From Echinarachnius parma (taxonomy: Eukaryota > Echinodermata > Echinoidea > Clypeasteroida > Echinarachniidae), in assembly GCA_037951105.1 (NCBI GenBank), contig JBAMJV010011062.1, positions 1 to 64,000 of the forward strand: a stretch of DNA of 64,000 nt. Reading direction: 5' to 3'. A program made the translations under genes and the position numbers. Shown here one piece after another: positions 35,495 through 46,969 of the stretch (positions are counted from its first letter, which is position 1; the number at the start of each line of letters is the position of its first letter). The notes under the pieces are model-generated. The model was not told the origin of the DNA, ran no database searches, and saw nothing but the letters and a program-made list of their open reading frames with translations.

Positions 35495-37115
35495 CCCAGC
35501 AAACACAAAAAGTTATCATAACGTTTCCAAAACGTTTTTATTAGGTCACGTACGTCTTCGTCTTTAATCAACGTTTAAAAAACGTTTGTATAACGTCGAA
35601 GTTTTGACTTAATATTTGCACAGGTCTTTTGAAGACGTTCGGAAAACGTTTTTGGACGTCACAAAATTAAACACCTTGGATATGTTCTGTACAACGTTTA
35701 CATAACGTTTTACCCAGACGTATTTTGTTGAACGTTTATTAGACGTTTTTATACGTCGAAATAAAACAAATAAAAACACATTCCCAACTAAGAATCGACG
35801 TTTTCTGAACATTCTAAAAAACGTTTCAAGTTAGTTACTTGGACGTTCTGTGAACACGTTTTTAGAACGTGTTTTTGGTTAGGGTTAGAATAAACAATAA
35901 AACAAACATTTATGTATTTGCTTTTAAGTGTAACGACCTCCAGAAAACCTGTCGGACGCTGGAGACGTTTTGCAAACGTGTTAGAACATTACAAAAAGGT
36001 CCAGAAAACTTACAATTGTTGTTCAACAAATACCTTGTGATTACAGTCGATACAAGAAAGAAATTAAGGATTGATCGATGACGTCATGCGATGCGCCCGC
36101 ACACGCACATCGCAGTGCAATACTGTTGATATTATATACAACAACAAGGACATGATAACAATGTTTTCATTATAAATAATTACAAAATGTATTTTGTTTA
36201 TAGAAATTAACATTTCACTTAGGATCGTTTATAATCGATCATGTATTCCCCAATAGCAAAATCCCTGGTAGCTATTCAAACAAAGTTCAACACACATTGA
36301 AAAAAGAAGAAGAAAAAATTGCCGATTGCCGCGTGTTTTTCAATGTGTGTTCAACTTTGTTTGAATAGCTACCAGGCATTTTGCTATCGGGGAATACATG
36401 ATCGATTATAAACGATCATAAGTGAATGTAAAATTTCTATAAACAAAATACATGTTTTAATTATTTATAATGAAAACATTGTTATCATGTCCTTGTTGTT
36501 GTATATAATTTATAAAAATATAAATGAGACCTGTATATATAGTGTTATAAATATGATTTGAAGGCTAATTATTCCAAAATCAACTCTCGGCAAATACTAA
36601 CCATTAAAAAATACACATGTTATGAAGAGGTGTCTATATATTTAACTGAATTTTAATATTGGTAGAATAATAGGATGATAAGTTTAGGATTAGGATGTGG
36701 ACAGTTAGGAAGTAGGTTTAGGAAGATGTAGGATGTAGGATGTAAATATATATAAATGCAATGCAATGTGTAGAAAACGTACAAACATGTAACATTCCAC
36801 CTTTCTTTTTCTTGAAAAGTGTAAGTTTTCTGGACGTTCTTTAACGTTCTTAAAACGTTTTTAGAACGTTCTTAAAACGTCTCCAGCGTCCGACAGGTTT
36901 TCTGCAGGTCCTTGTACTTGAAAGCAAATGCGTAAAAGGTTTTTTTATTGGTTTTTCTAAAGTTTAGACAACGTTTGAAAAACGTCCATTTCGAATGTTC
37001 TAAAGACGTTCACAACCTTCCACAAAACACTTGCTAAAAATGTTTTCACAAAACGCCAAGTAACCAACTTTAAACCTGTTTAGAACGTTCAGAAAACGTC
37101 CTATTGTTAGTTGGG
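35495..37115. mobile_element. 1.62-kb palindromic element with ACGTTT-rich arms, TA target
   Basis: The ends CCCAGCAAACA and TTAGTTGGG lie in TA duplications. Unit 4 reads GGGCTAGATCTTC at the empty site (near 48850) and so does unit 5 (near 58850). The arms (35495-36310 and 36330-37115) pair along most of their length around a short centre near 36310-36330. Both arms hold many AACGTTT phrases. There is no protein. It is a long-inverted-repeat MITE; the family class is undecided between TA-targeting superfamilies. Confidence 0.92.
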
Positions 37116-38187
37116 TAGATCTTCAGCGAAGTAGTTGTGGCTGTACACCATTCTATTCATTCACATGTCAGTGCGATGTAGCCTATGCTATCCATATATA
37201 TGAATAGATTGTAAAGAGAAAACAATGTTTATATGTTGTATTTATGTAAAATAAAGACATTTAAGCGCCCCCCCCCCCTCGAATTATACATTCACTCGCT
37301 TACGCTACACCGTTAACATGATTAATACCAACACAATCAATGAGTGATTGCTGCAGCCTAGACTTTGACCAGGGTAATCATTTTCTGCCCCGTTTCCATG
37401 GTTGCTGCTTGTTTAGCCGATAATAGTTGCTATTTATTAGAATTGTGTGTTAGTTGATTGTGTGCATGATACATACTGGTATTGTGTAATTATGATTCAA
37501 CGCAATGCAATAGTAAGTGTACAGGTATGTAGGTTAACCACCATTGTCTGTGTCCAACTTATTGAACTTATTGGAACAGTTCCCTAGAGATAGGTGACTG
37601 TTGTTGATATTATTGTTGTTTGAATCATCTTTCATCCCCCCTATTAATATATTGTTTCCGCAGCTCATACAAATTACTGCCTGTCCACCACTGAATAATC
37701 CCACCACCAACAATGACACATTTAGCGTGGGCTTACCGATCAAATGGGGGGGGGGGGGGGGGGGGTTGTCTTTCAGCAACAACAAAAAGGGACAGCCTAG
37801 ATTTGATGAGGAAAACAAAACATATACATTGTGTATAAATTACTTAATTTGTCCGAGGGAAGGGACCAGAGGCTGATGGTAACGCCCCTAGGGGTCGGCG
37901 AGGGCCGTGTTGGGTGGTACACAGTCAATCAGCAACAACAGCATTAGGCAAACAAAATATGTGTGATAAATTGTGATTTAAATGATTTTCTTCAATGTGA
38001 AATGTATCAATTTAATCATATAATCGGGTATAAACGTTGTAGGGAATAGGTTATGATGAGAAGGGGGCATAGACGAAGGAGCCGACGGGGCTAGTGACTG
38101 CGGGCTTCCTCCCTATTGAGATTGTGAGCAAAACGAATCGTCAGGCAAAATCAAACCTCATCCTCGAACAATTTTTGACCTACTATA
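37116..38187. other. Array-unit spacer upstream of FAM167-like copy 2
   Basis: Matches 48850-50035 and 58855-59875. Conserved phrases include GATTGCTGCAGCCTAGACTT and GGGGCATAGACGAAGGAGCC. C and G tracts occur at about 37267 and 37746 in the same places as in other units. No exon is recognised, though the high conservation between units reflects recent duplication. Confidence 0.5.
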
Positions 38188-38582
38188 CAATTTCAATTTC
38201 AATTTCAATTTATTCTTGCTTCCAACAAAACATTACAAATGAATAATGATAATTTTGCACAAAATAGTGATATACATATTGGAAACAAGAGGGATCCACT
38301 AAAAAGCAATGCTTGTACAATTGTGGACCCCTCAAATAATAGTTAGGTATATTGTACATTTAAATTAACACATTCTAGGACTACAACAACATAAACAAAT
38401 ATAGAGAGGAAAAAGGGGAAAAGGGGATGCCAACAGAGACCAACATGGGACAAGATGAGAACTTTACATGACACAAATAGGAGAAGACGCACACAATACA
38501 AACAATGAACACTGCCAAAAGGAAGTGAGAGATCGGAGGTACAAATGTATGTAAAAGATAAGCTGCAGGTGTATGTAAAAGA
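38188..38582 (-). mobile_element. Retroposon-like insert with (ATTGAA)n tail
   Basis: Units 4 and 5 read GACCTAxTATACTGCAGGTG without a break; unit 3 has about 395 bp inserted there. The left edge is (CAATTT)4, which on the minus strand is an (AAATTG)n 3' tail as found on some non-LTR retroposons. No coding capacity. A LINE 3' end or SINE is likely. Confidence 0.65.
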
Positions 38583-38751
38583 TATACTGCAGTGTTATTA
38601 CATGAATATCATGCATTATTGTTTGAATCAATAAATAATGGTTGTGCCATAAAATAACATAAATTTGTTTTACATCTTTTTATCTATTTGTTTTACATTG
38701 ATGATTTTGTTGCTCGTCATTTTTTTTTTTTTATCCATCTTCTGTTTTTAG

Positions 38752-38805
38752 ACTGCTGTGAAATTTCAGGACCACCATTGCGATGCAGCTGATGAATTTG
38801 CATCT
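38752..38805 (+). pseudogene. Truncated first part of the FAM167-like exon, unit 3
   Basis: After TGTTTTTAG the bases ACTGCTGTGAAATTTCAGGA and the following 30 match the first 50 or so bases of the full exon at 38945, then diverge. It appears about 190 bp upstream of each full copy in units 3-5, so a partial exon duplication preceded the spread of the unit. Confidence 0.75.
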
Positions 38806-38944
38806 TTTGTTTTCCTTTAGTTTTATAATCACAATTATTTCGAATAGGTAAACGTTGTTACATCGTTATCAGTGTTCAAAATAATAACAAATGGATTTTC
38901 TCTATAATCTTATTATCTTCTTATTGTCCTTGTCTTTGTTGCAG

Positions 38945-39226
38945 ACTGCGATAAAATCTCAGGACCACCAATTCAACTGACGATGCAACTGATGAAGCTG
39001 CGCGCAGAGATCCAGGAACTAAAACTGCAGAAAACTAGCAACGAGCACCAAGAGTTGATAGAGGACGCCCGCTATAGTATCGTGGAGGAGAACGAAGAGT
39101 TGAAAGCGCGCTGTTCGATTTGCCGATGAACAATCACGTTTTCGCGCTGAACGGCGGGGATGATCTATTGAAGGACATGGGGTGACCAGGATGAACTTGA
39201 ACAGGAGACGATTTTCTCTGCGGTAA
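38945..39226 (+). pseudogene. FAM167-like terminal exon, copy 2 (broken)
   Basis: The acceptor TTGTTGCAG at 38944 is kept. The exon starts TAIKSQDHQ and then has a small insertion (AATTCAACTGACG in place of AACTGGCG) that brings a stop and a shift. The conserved LRAEIQELKLQKTSNEHQEL part follows in another frame, and one A is missing from GAGCTGAAAAGCGCG, breaking the tail again. The ancestral end RRFSLR and stop is still readable at 39203-39226. One echo of the tail follows at about 39355-39440. Confidence 0.85.
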
Positions 39227-39440
39227 CGAAATGATATCTTACCCCCCCCCCCCCCCCCCCCAATGGAACCATGGGGTTCGGCGAATTGAATAATTGGACA
39301 TTATTTCAAACAAGATAAATCAATATCTGATAAGTAGTGACACCATTAGTTTACACGCTGAACGGCGGGGATGATCCATTGAAGGAAATGGGGGTGACGA
39401 GGATGAACTTAAACTGAGACGCTTTTTCTCTGTGATAACG

Positions 39441-41774
39441 AAATTATATCTTACCCAACTTATAACACATTTGAATATTACTTTGATGAAACATGAATCA
39501 ATAATATGATATTCTGAATATAATATGAATACATTTCCATCGCTTTATTTCCCTCTTTGCTTGTATTTACATACAAAGGCGTAGCTACGGACACTTGGTG
39601 GCCACGTAACCACACAAGTCCAAAAGCGGGGGGGGGGGGGGGGGGGGGTAAGAGAGAGAGGTATACTACGACCGTTTTTATATTATAATTACTCACTACA
39701 CGTAGGCGTACGAAGCTAGGGGTGCCGCAGCCCCCCCCCCCCCCCCCCCCCCCCACCTCCCGACAGTTTTGAAAAAGTAAAATGCCATAAGGCAAAACCA
39801 TATCACATTCGGGCAAACTCGGGACATCTATTCGGTCATGTAATTCGGGCAAAATTATGTAATGTCCTGGCAACATACCTCAGACAAAATTGCGCATGTA
39901 CGCCCAGGGGTGTACATAACATGCCACATGATTATCTTCATTGATGGTATCTTAGTCTAGTTTAGACTCTGCTGATTAGCCCGCTAGATGGCGACAGACG
40001 AGAATGATCTATTCTATACGTAGATAAATATAGCGACGTGATCTAGATCTGTATAAAATAATGGATCTTCTATAAAGTCTAGATCGTATATGATCAAAGT
40101 AGATCTGTAGGATTTGCTGCAATATATTGGGCAAGAGCGAAAATTGGGAAATAAATTATTCATCACAGTCCAAACTGGCATAAAGTTAATCCCCGCTACG
40201 CCACTATATGTGTGTGTGTGTGCGTGTGTGTGCACGCGTGTGTGTGTGTGTGTGTGTCAATGTATATCTGCTTGCTCATACAAACATATATTTACTTGCA
40301 CAAACATACAAACCCATAAATTCGTTAGAGCACGTACAAAGTATACATTACTCATTAAGTAGCACAAATTCAAAGTACACGCACATACGTTCACATGGAT
40401 ACATACAAACATTCACTTGAACATGTACATAAACATACACGTACCATTATGTATTCAGTAAAACATTTAAACTCATATTGTCTGGATACACAACAAACAA
40501 AGCTTAGATACACATGCACAAGTACATTCAATTACAAGGAAAAACACTTACTAGCAAACGAATACAAACACATAAACACTAATTTACATGATTGGTTTAT
40601 TCGAGAGCAAAAAACTGGTGGATAAAAGCAATATTACTTGCTCAAATCGGACATTGACGAATAAAAAGCAGCATTCATAGCATTATTTGAACTAATTGGT
40701 CATTACTGGACAAAAGCAGCATTATTTGAACAAATATGTTATTATATAGCTGTTTTTATTTGGAAGATATATCAAAATTATATAATGAATATAGGTTTCT
40801 AAAAACGAAAAATCAAAACGAGTTATCAGTGTCTTTGTGCATGAAACTGTTGCTCGGTCATCATAGTGGGAATGATGATTGATTAGGAATCATCATAAAA
40901 CACAAAAATAATTATGTACAAATTCTTGCTCATGTAAATATATGACTTTATGTAATTTTCTAACAAACTATGTCAGGTCTTCATGGTGTTAGAAGGCATG
41001 CTCTTGTTTACAGGTACACATATTTCAATTGATTTCACTGTTCAATATTTATCATGAGTTTGCGGCTCAAAATAGTCCATAGTACATTTAGTTTATAATC
41101 AGATCTGTCTCATAATATCTACATTATCTTGGATAAAGCATACAATATCTAGAAATTATCTTGAAATATAGTATGAAAATGGTACAAATTTATAATATAT
41201 GACTTGAATGCGCAGGATATAATTTTCATCTTCTTCAATAGTTAATCTAAAACAAATATAATTTGCTATTTAAACTATTTAGTGTCAAGTATGACACATG
41301 TATATAAAAAAAAAAAAACAGACCCTCTAAACCGACTTCATATAATTATATAATGCATAAACGAATACCTTCAGTAAGTAATACAGACAGTGCACGGCAC
41401 TAAAACGATACAAATTACATATTCTATCAATGAATAACACTGTAATAGTGTACATACACTATACAATTTCATTTTGTTTTGGCTCATGTATGCTCATTCA
41501 TATTTCGACTAATCAGAAGGTTGTAAAGCCTTGTCATCCTCTCGTTTCGACTCAAGTTTGTAATCATATTTATGGGTACCGCAAACGGAATTTACACCTT
41601 TTTCCCGTGTGTTTTGTATTTTGTCATGAAACAAAATCATTATTCAATACCTAACTCAAACAAATTGAACATAATATTAAACATTCCATTGGAGACTAAA
41701 TACCCATAGCTGATGCGCTAAAGAAAATATAGGAATGGATAAGTTACTTAATCTTGGGTCTCGTAATGACTTAA
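39441..41774. other. Array-unit spacer of unit 3
   Basis: Equivalent to 5540-9280 and 51480-54240. It includes a G tract (about 39629-39648), a C tract (about 39731-39754), a decayed AGCCCGCTAGATGGCGACA element (about 39955-40190), the TG array at 40208-40258 and CA-rich sequence after it. No exon is recognised. Confidence 0.55.
40208..40258. repeat. Microsatellite (TG)n, unit 3
   Basis: About 25 TG units with TGCG and TGCACGCG interruptions. Shorter than its counterparts in units 1 and 4. Confidence 0.95.
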
Positions 41775-42154
41775 AGGGACTTAGTAACATTGTCCAAATC
41801 CTCAAAATAAAATTTTAATTCTAGCGGTTCCCTCATACCTTGTTGTATTCGTATTAACAATAAAATCATGGGACCGGTTACGGTTTTTCAAATTTCCCTT
41901 TCGTTACAAAGATATGTACGATTGAAGTATTCAGATAAGAAAAACTCAGGTGGAGTTTTGAAACCGTGTACAAAGTGAGTGCAGTGAGTTAGTGAATATC
42001 ACTCTGCATTTTCGCTCATCACTTGGCCATGCAATGTCCATTTGACTTGAAATTTTCACACAATACCCTGTGGACGATTATGAGATAACAACACTCTACA
42101 TTGCATCAACCTTTCATCACTTTTTGCACATGTCAACAAAGTTACTAGATCCCT
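41775..42154. mobile_element. TTAA-type MITE, AGGGACTTAGTAAC ends, second copy
   Basis: TTAA (41771-41774 and 42155-42158) flanks 380 bp with the same ends as 27692-28074. Unit 1 reads TAATCTTGGGTTTCGGAATAATTC across the same point without it. Confidence 0.9.
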
Positions 42155-42410
42155 TTAATATACTAAGTTGTATTATTATTTTGCCTTGAATTGTCAAGTA
42201 TAGAGAGCGATTTGTGGAATTATGACATCGACCCAATGCCAAGAGAAAGAAACATTCACCAACAAAACATTGTCACATTATTGGCGGTCCATTACTGTAT
42301 GCCATTATAACATGTACAACAACATATCACGAACAGTCATCAACGGGGAAAGGCATATCGGTAGTGTTTTTTAGATTTGTTTAAATTGTATTCCATACTG
42401 TTAATGTTAA

Positions 42411-42833
42411 AGTGATCCATTAACTTTGCCAACTTTAACCACAATCACTTGGAGCTTTCACCCTTCTCGTGTACATTGTAATTTGGATTATGGTAACAGA
42501 AGAATGAAAGGGGTTGTGATTTTTCAAATGTCTCCCTAATTATGGGGAGATTGAATTTTAAAGCTTATGACTGTAGACTCTTTCGAGTAAAGTCAATAGT
42601 ATCCGAATTCGGATACTAAATCAGTCACTGTACTCGAATTCGGATACTTCACGTGAATGGTCGGGATAAAATCAGACATCAAGTAGATTTACTCTTTTTC
42701 ACTAGGTAAACATGATTCCTTTTCTTGGAAAATCTCACATATAATTCTCAAGAATCTTACGATGATATTGGTGTAATGGTTGAAGTCTCAAATGTCACTT
42801 TTTTTTTTGGGGGGGGGGATGTAATGAATCACT
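42411..42833. mobile_element. Diverged TTAA-type MITE, family of 27066-27606
   Basis: TTAA (42407-42410 and 42834-42837) flanks 423 bp. Landmarks such as CTTTTTCACTAGGTAAACA and TTGAAGTCTCAAATGTCA match the family, but the ends have drifted (AGTGATCCATTAACTTTG). It contains the palindromes at 42598-42650 and an (T)n(G)n run near 42800. Confidence 0.8.
42598..42650. repeat. Paired GTATCCGAATTCGGATAC palindromes
   Basis: AGTATCCGAATTCGGATACT (42598-42617) is a perfect 20-base palindrome. A second, GTACTCGAATTCGGATAC, follows 13 bases later with one mismatch. They lie inside the diverged MITE and have no counterpart in the other copies. Confidence 0.85.
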
Positions 42834-42960
42834 TTAATACAAAAGCAATAACGAACAATCTTGCACGAAGAAAGGTACATAGGTCATGTTGGTGGCGATA
42901 TAGTAACGTATGCCATTACTAAACACACACAACCAACAGTCCTCAAAGGGGAAAGGCACA

Positions 42961-43074
42961 CCAGGAGTGCAGAGGATGATCGCATCCGATGTACATGGTG
43001 TAGGACACTCATGTAATAACATTGACGTTTATATATTTTTATTTCAACATCATTAAGGATTGTTTCCACTGAGA
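42961..43074 (-). pseudogene. Remnant of a TRIM exon 2 3' end
   Basis: About 115 bases just below gene C match the last part of the TRIM propeller. Minus-strand frames read ETILNDVEIKI and then, shifted, pieces equal to YYMxxPSPDAIVLCT. It shows that a second TRIM 3' end once lay here, left by unequal crossing-over or a partial duplication. A minus-strand AATAAA (43038-43043) falls inside it and could serve gene C, but this is uncertain. Confidence 0.8.
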
Positions 43075-43175
43075 CACATTAGTGGCGGTCCTATAATACT
43101 GCATTCCATGAACACAAACAACAATAACGAGCAGTCTTGAAAGGGGAAGGCACAGCGGTGGTGAGAGAGAGACCT

Positions 43176-45000
43176 TTACGAGCCAAAATCGATGGCATTC
43201 TTAAAGACATACATCATCCAGGCTGTGCAGAGGACAATAGTATCCGGTGAAGGAAACTTCATGTAACACCAGCTACCTATAGGTGATATTTTTATCTTGA
43301 CATCATCAAGGATTGTCTCCACCAACACTCCATCCAGTGTGTACCTCTTGATCGTCACCGTAGACTTTGTTTGGTCAACATCGGCAATGTATAGATTGTC
43401 ATTTTTGTCAACTGCTGGATACGTTCTAGTAGGTGTTGCTACTACGCTAATGTCTTTGCCACATTCATCCACCACCCTCACAATCGTATCAGAATTGATT
43501 ACAAGATGGCCACAATTCGTAGTGTGGACCTGATGAGGCTTTGACGGTACTTGTATTTCTCTAATGGGATCGCCTCCATCGGGGCTGAATACTTGAATGA
43601 GCTTCTCATCCCTGTAGGCTACGAAGATCTGGTCCTTTCCATCGCTGTCTATCATCATGTATGATGTGGTCTCAAGTGTCTTGAATTGAGTCAGCGTGTT
43701 CTTGCCATCAGCATCGACCAGTTTGACGCAACGACTCGTTGGAACTGCAACTAAGCGACCATCAGACAGAACTGTGAAGTCCCACGCGCGTGTTTCATAT
43801 TTCCCAGGAGTCCTCAACCCATCCAGGGAGAACTCATCAGCGGGATGATTATAGTACCCGATCAAAACGCTTTCAGGTGACAGGACAGCCAGTCCGGTCA
43901 TTTCTTCACCATACGGTAACTCAACTTCATTGATCAAACTCCACTTTTTGTCAGCAGCTACTCTGCCCATACGGGCTTTGTCCATTGCATGATCATGAAA
44001 TTCTACACGTGCGGCTGTGCGTTTGACATTTCCTGGTATGCCTTGTGTCTCTCTGATCCAGCTATGACTGGTCTCAAGCAGATCTTCCAGTTCCGTCAAC
44101 AAGTGTTCGTGTGAAACCAGTGCGTCTCCCTCAAGACAACTGTGTCCATCTCTACACTCCAGGATGTCTTGAGCAGTTGATACTTGTGAGGACATCTTCA
44201 ATGCTGCCATCTTTATCGAGTCCAATTTCTCGTCGCATGATGCATCGATCGCCTCCACTTCTGATTTCAAAGTTTCCTTCCTCTCCTCAAGTTGTCTCTG
44301 GAGGTCCGCAAAGTTGCGATCGATCTGTTGAAGCACATCCTGCAGCGATGCTTTCGCGCTTCTTCGTTCCTGCTCTGCTTCCCTGACGAATGCTTCCAAG
44401 CTGTCTTTCTCGTTTTCGCATCGCGTCACCAGTCCAGCAATCTTTTCTCGGAACTCTCTTTCAACCTCGACTCGTTCTCTGATCTTGTGGTCTTTCACGT
44501 TGTGCTTCACAATTGTACATCTTAGGCAGATAACTTCACGGCAATCTGCACAGTAGAAATCCCGGGCCTCGGAAGTGTGCTCGGGGCACTTGTCAAACTG
44601 ATTAACTAAACTGTTGTGCTTACCACTCATTAAATCTTTTACAGGCATCACTTGGTGACCTCTGAACGTGGTCTTTTCAAACTTGTTGTGGGCCGTCTGG
44701 CACCCCTCGCACATGTATGTGTCGCAATCGCAGCAAAAGACAACAGCGTACGAGTCGGGGTCATCTATCTCTCCTTCCTCCGGCTTCACCTCGCACTGGG
44801 AGCATCTTGGGCGATCGTCGTACAGCTTCCTGAGCGGGTTCGAGGAGTCGTTGAATTCCTCGACGAGGTGGTTGAGTGAAACGTTTGACGGCAGGCCCGC
44901 GACTCCTTCCGCGCCGAGCTCCGTTGCTTGTCGACACAGCGGACACAGCATGGAGAGTCCTCCTGTTTCACGTTGCTGAGGTGGGTGACATTGGGCATGC
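43176..45000 (-). CDS. TRIM gene C, exon 2
   Basis: Third paralog, 650 aa when spliced. The acceptor (GGTATCTTCAG) differs from the TCTCTTTAG of the other genes. The linker before the last RING pair is HAQCHPPQQRETGGLS, one residue longer and without the YDEC start. CPLC and all B-box ligands (CSQC, CCDCDTYMCEGC; CPEH, CADC, CLRC) are kept. The coiled coil is conserved; the linker reads SHSWIRETQGIPGN. The propeller ends VFKNAIDFGS. The B-box region is closest to gene B (HQVMPVKDLMSGK) but the propeller is closest to gene D (RVVDECGKDI, TPTRTYPAVDKNDNLYI), so the gene is a mosaic. Likely a ubiquitin ligase of unknown target. Confidence 0.9.
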
Positions 45001-46642
45001 CTGAAGATACCGGCATAGTAGAAAGAAGTAAAGGGAAGATGTTACAAGCATGAGTACATACAAATTATCTCATTTGGCAATTCTAATCAAAAGGTTGTTG
45101 TCGCCTTGTCGGCTTTATGATAATTATCAGGAGGTGGCAGCTGTCGGGTAAAAACATTGCCCACTGACATTTTTCCCACAGAAAATGATTACTTCGCCAA
45201 TTTTCCACTACCATGTTTACATCTGCCACTTTTTCCACTGCCACTTGTACCTCTAGAATTTTCCACTGACATTGCTTTCTATATCATTATTTCCTGTGAT
45301 ATTTTGTCCACTGACATTTTTAAAGGGAGCCTATATGACGAGAGCCAAAGTGGTTACTCGGTAACATAGGCGTCGATTTATTCTCGCCATAATACATCAT
45401 TTCAACCACCTTCGGCGAGGGAAGTGACCAACCCAGCAGCATTCCCGGGATGTTATGACCCAGAATGACATCTTAAGGGAGTCAACGGACATTGTGTCCA
45501 AGTAGCAGCAGTAGCACACTTGGCTAGCACTATTTAACCCCTGCCAGGTCAGAGGCCCAGTAAGCTTTCGGATTTAGCTGTTTAGAAATTTGAAGATTAT
45601 TAAGTGCACATAGCAACCGCCCTGATAGAACCCTGAATGGAATCAGTCAAGGGATATCCGCATTGCGAATCTTAATAGGGGTCCAGGGGCGGAGCTTTTG
45701 GATTGCTTACATCCAGAACTAAAAATTGTTTTCTATAATTATGCAAATAGGCAAAATAGTTACTCAATGGGTGATTTCAAGTATGGTGTTGATGTTAGTG
45801 TTAGTGTTGAGGAGGAACAATTGCCTCTAATTTGAGCCATAACACTGGCATGCAGATTAAGAGGAGATCACGAACTTTCCGAAAACGATCATACCAAATC
45901 GCTACCAACCCTAATATCGATCAGGATCGATAGTGTTAATCAACACCAGACAAAATGTCACCAGAACCCCCTTAAAATGGTGACGAAAACTCTCACATGG
46001 TTACGAATTAGAAAGCAAATCGTAATAAAGACTTACCACATGCATGCATTGAATACCATAATTAGAAGAAAATATTCAAACCATTCACTTGATCGATACG
46101 ATGTTAGTGGATGTTTCCCTATTTTTAGTGGAATTCGTAACTAAACTTGCAAGAAACGTGCGTGAAGATAAAGGGCGGCTTAGGGCATACAAAACAAATC
46201 ATAACTTTTGAGCATGTTGGTAATAATAATAAACATATTACGACCCCCCCCCCCCCCCCCCCCAAACAAACAAACAAAATATAATAAATAAATACATATA
46301 CAAAATAATAATAATAAACAAAATTAATAATTAAAACAAATAATAATAATAAATAAATAAATTTAAACAAAAATCATAATTTGGGGGATAAGAGGGGGCA
46401 TAATGGGGTGAAATTGTCCAGGCTATATACAAGAAACTGTCAAAGATTATGGTCCGCGGGTACAAATTGTGATATGTTTTTTGTTTTTTTTAAAGATTGA
46501 AATCAAGGGTGAAATGGTCTGAGGGGGATTGTCATCCCGGTGCCGGAAACTGCCCTGGAACTGGAAGGTTCTTGTTGTATGTAATTGATCGGTGTGGGAT
46601 AATTGTTCAGACGGTTTTTATCCGGGTGGTTATTGTCCTTGG
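45001..46642. other. Intron 1 of TRIM C, distal part
   Basis: Non-coding. A TTTTTCCACTGCCACT-type degenerate repeat at about 45165-45325 matches that in intron 1 of gene B. A C tract (46244-46263) is followed by AAAC/AATA-rich low-complexity sequence to about 46370. The segment 45400-46100 is unique in the window and I see no feature in it. Confidence 0.55.
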
Positions 46643-46750
46643 CATGGGCGTCGATACTTACGTAATACCTATTCATCAGGGGGAATGAATGAATAGATCA
46701 TCCCCCCCCCCCCCTGATGAATGGGTATCAATGACAGATCGACGCCCATG
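46643..46750. mobile_element. 108-bp MITE with 8-bp target duplication, hAT-like
   Basis: CATGGGCGTCGAT and its inverse ATCGACGCCCATG form the ends, and GTCCTTGG is duplicated at 46635-46642 and 46751-46758. The intron of gene B has a single GTCCTTGG at the same place (about 33356-33363), which proves the insertion. Eight-base targets are typical of hAT elements. The centre holds a C tract between CATCAGGGGGAAT-like arms. Confidence 0.95.
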
Positions 46751-46841
46751 GTCCTTGGGAAGTGTTAGGGGGTTGGAATTTAAAATCATAAACATGGCAA
46801 ATCAATGAGAGCTAATAGTTAGTATGTAGACTTCGACATAC

Positions 46842-46969
46842 CTCTCCAGGCATTTCCTGCAGAAGGTGTGTCCACATCTGAGAAGCGTGGCATCCTCGAA
46901 CACATACAGACAGAGCGAGCACATCAGACTCTCCATCTCCTTGGAAGGCTGGGGATTACTGGAAGCCAT
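46842..46969 (-). CDS. TRIM gene C, exon 1
   Basis: First coding exon, 128 bases, start context CAAGCATGG. It encodes MASSNPQPSKEMESLM and the first six RING ligands (CSLC, RCGHTFC, KC), with LYVFEDATLL between; Tyr 22 replaces the Asp of genes A, B and D. The donor is AG/GTATGT. The intron is 1.84 kb. Confidence 0.9.
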
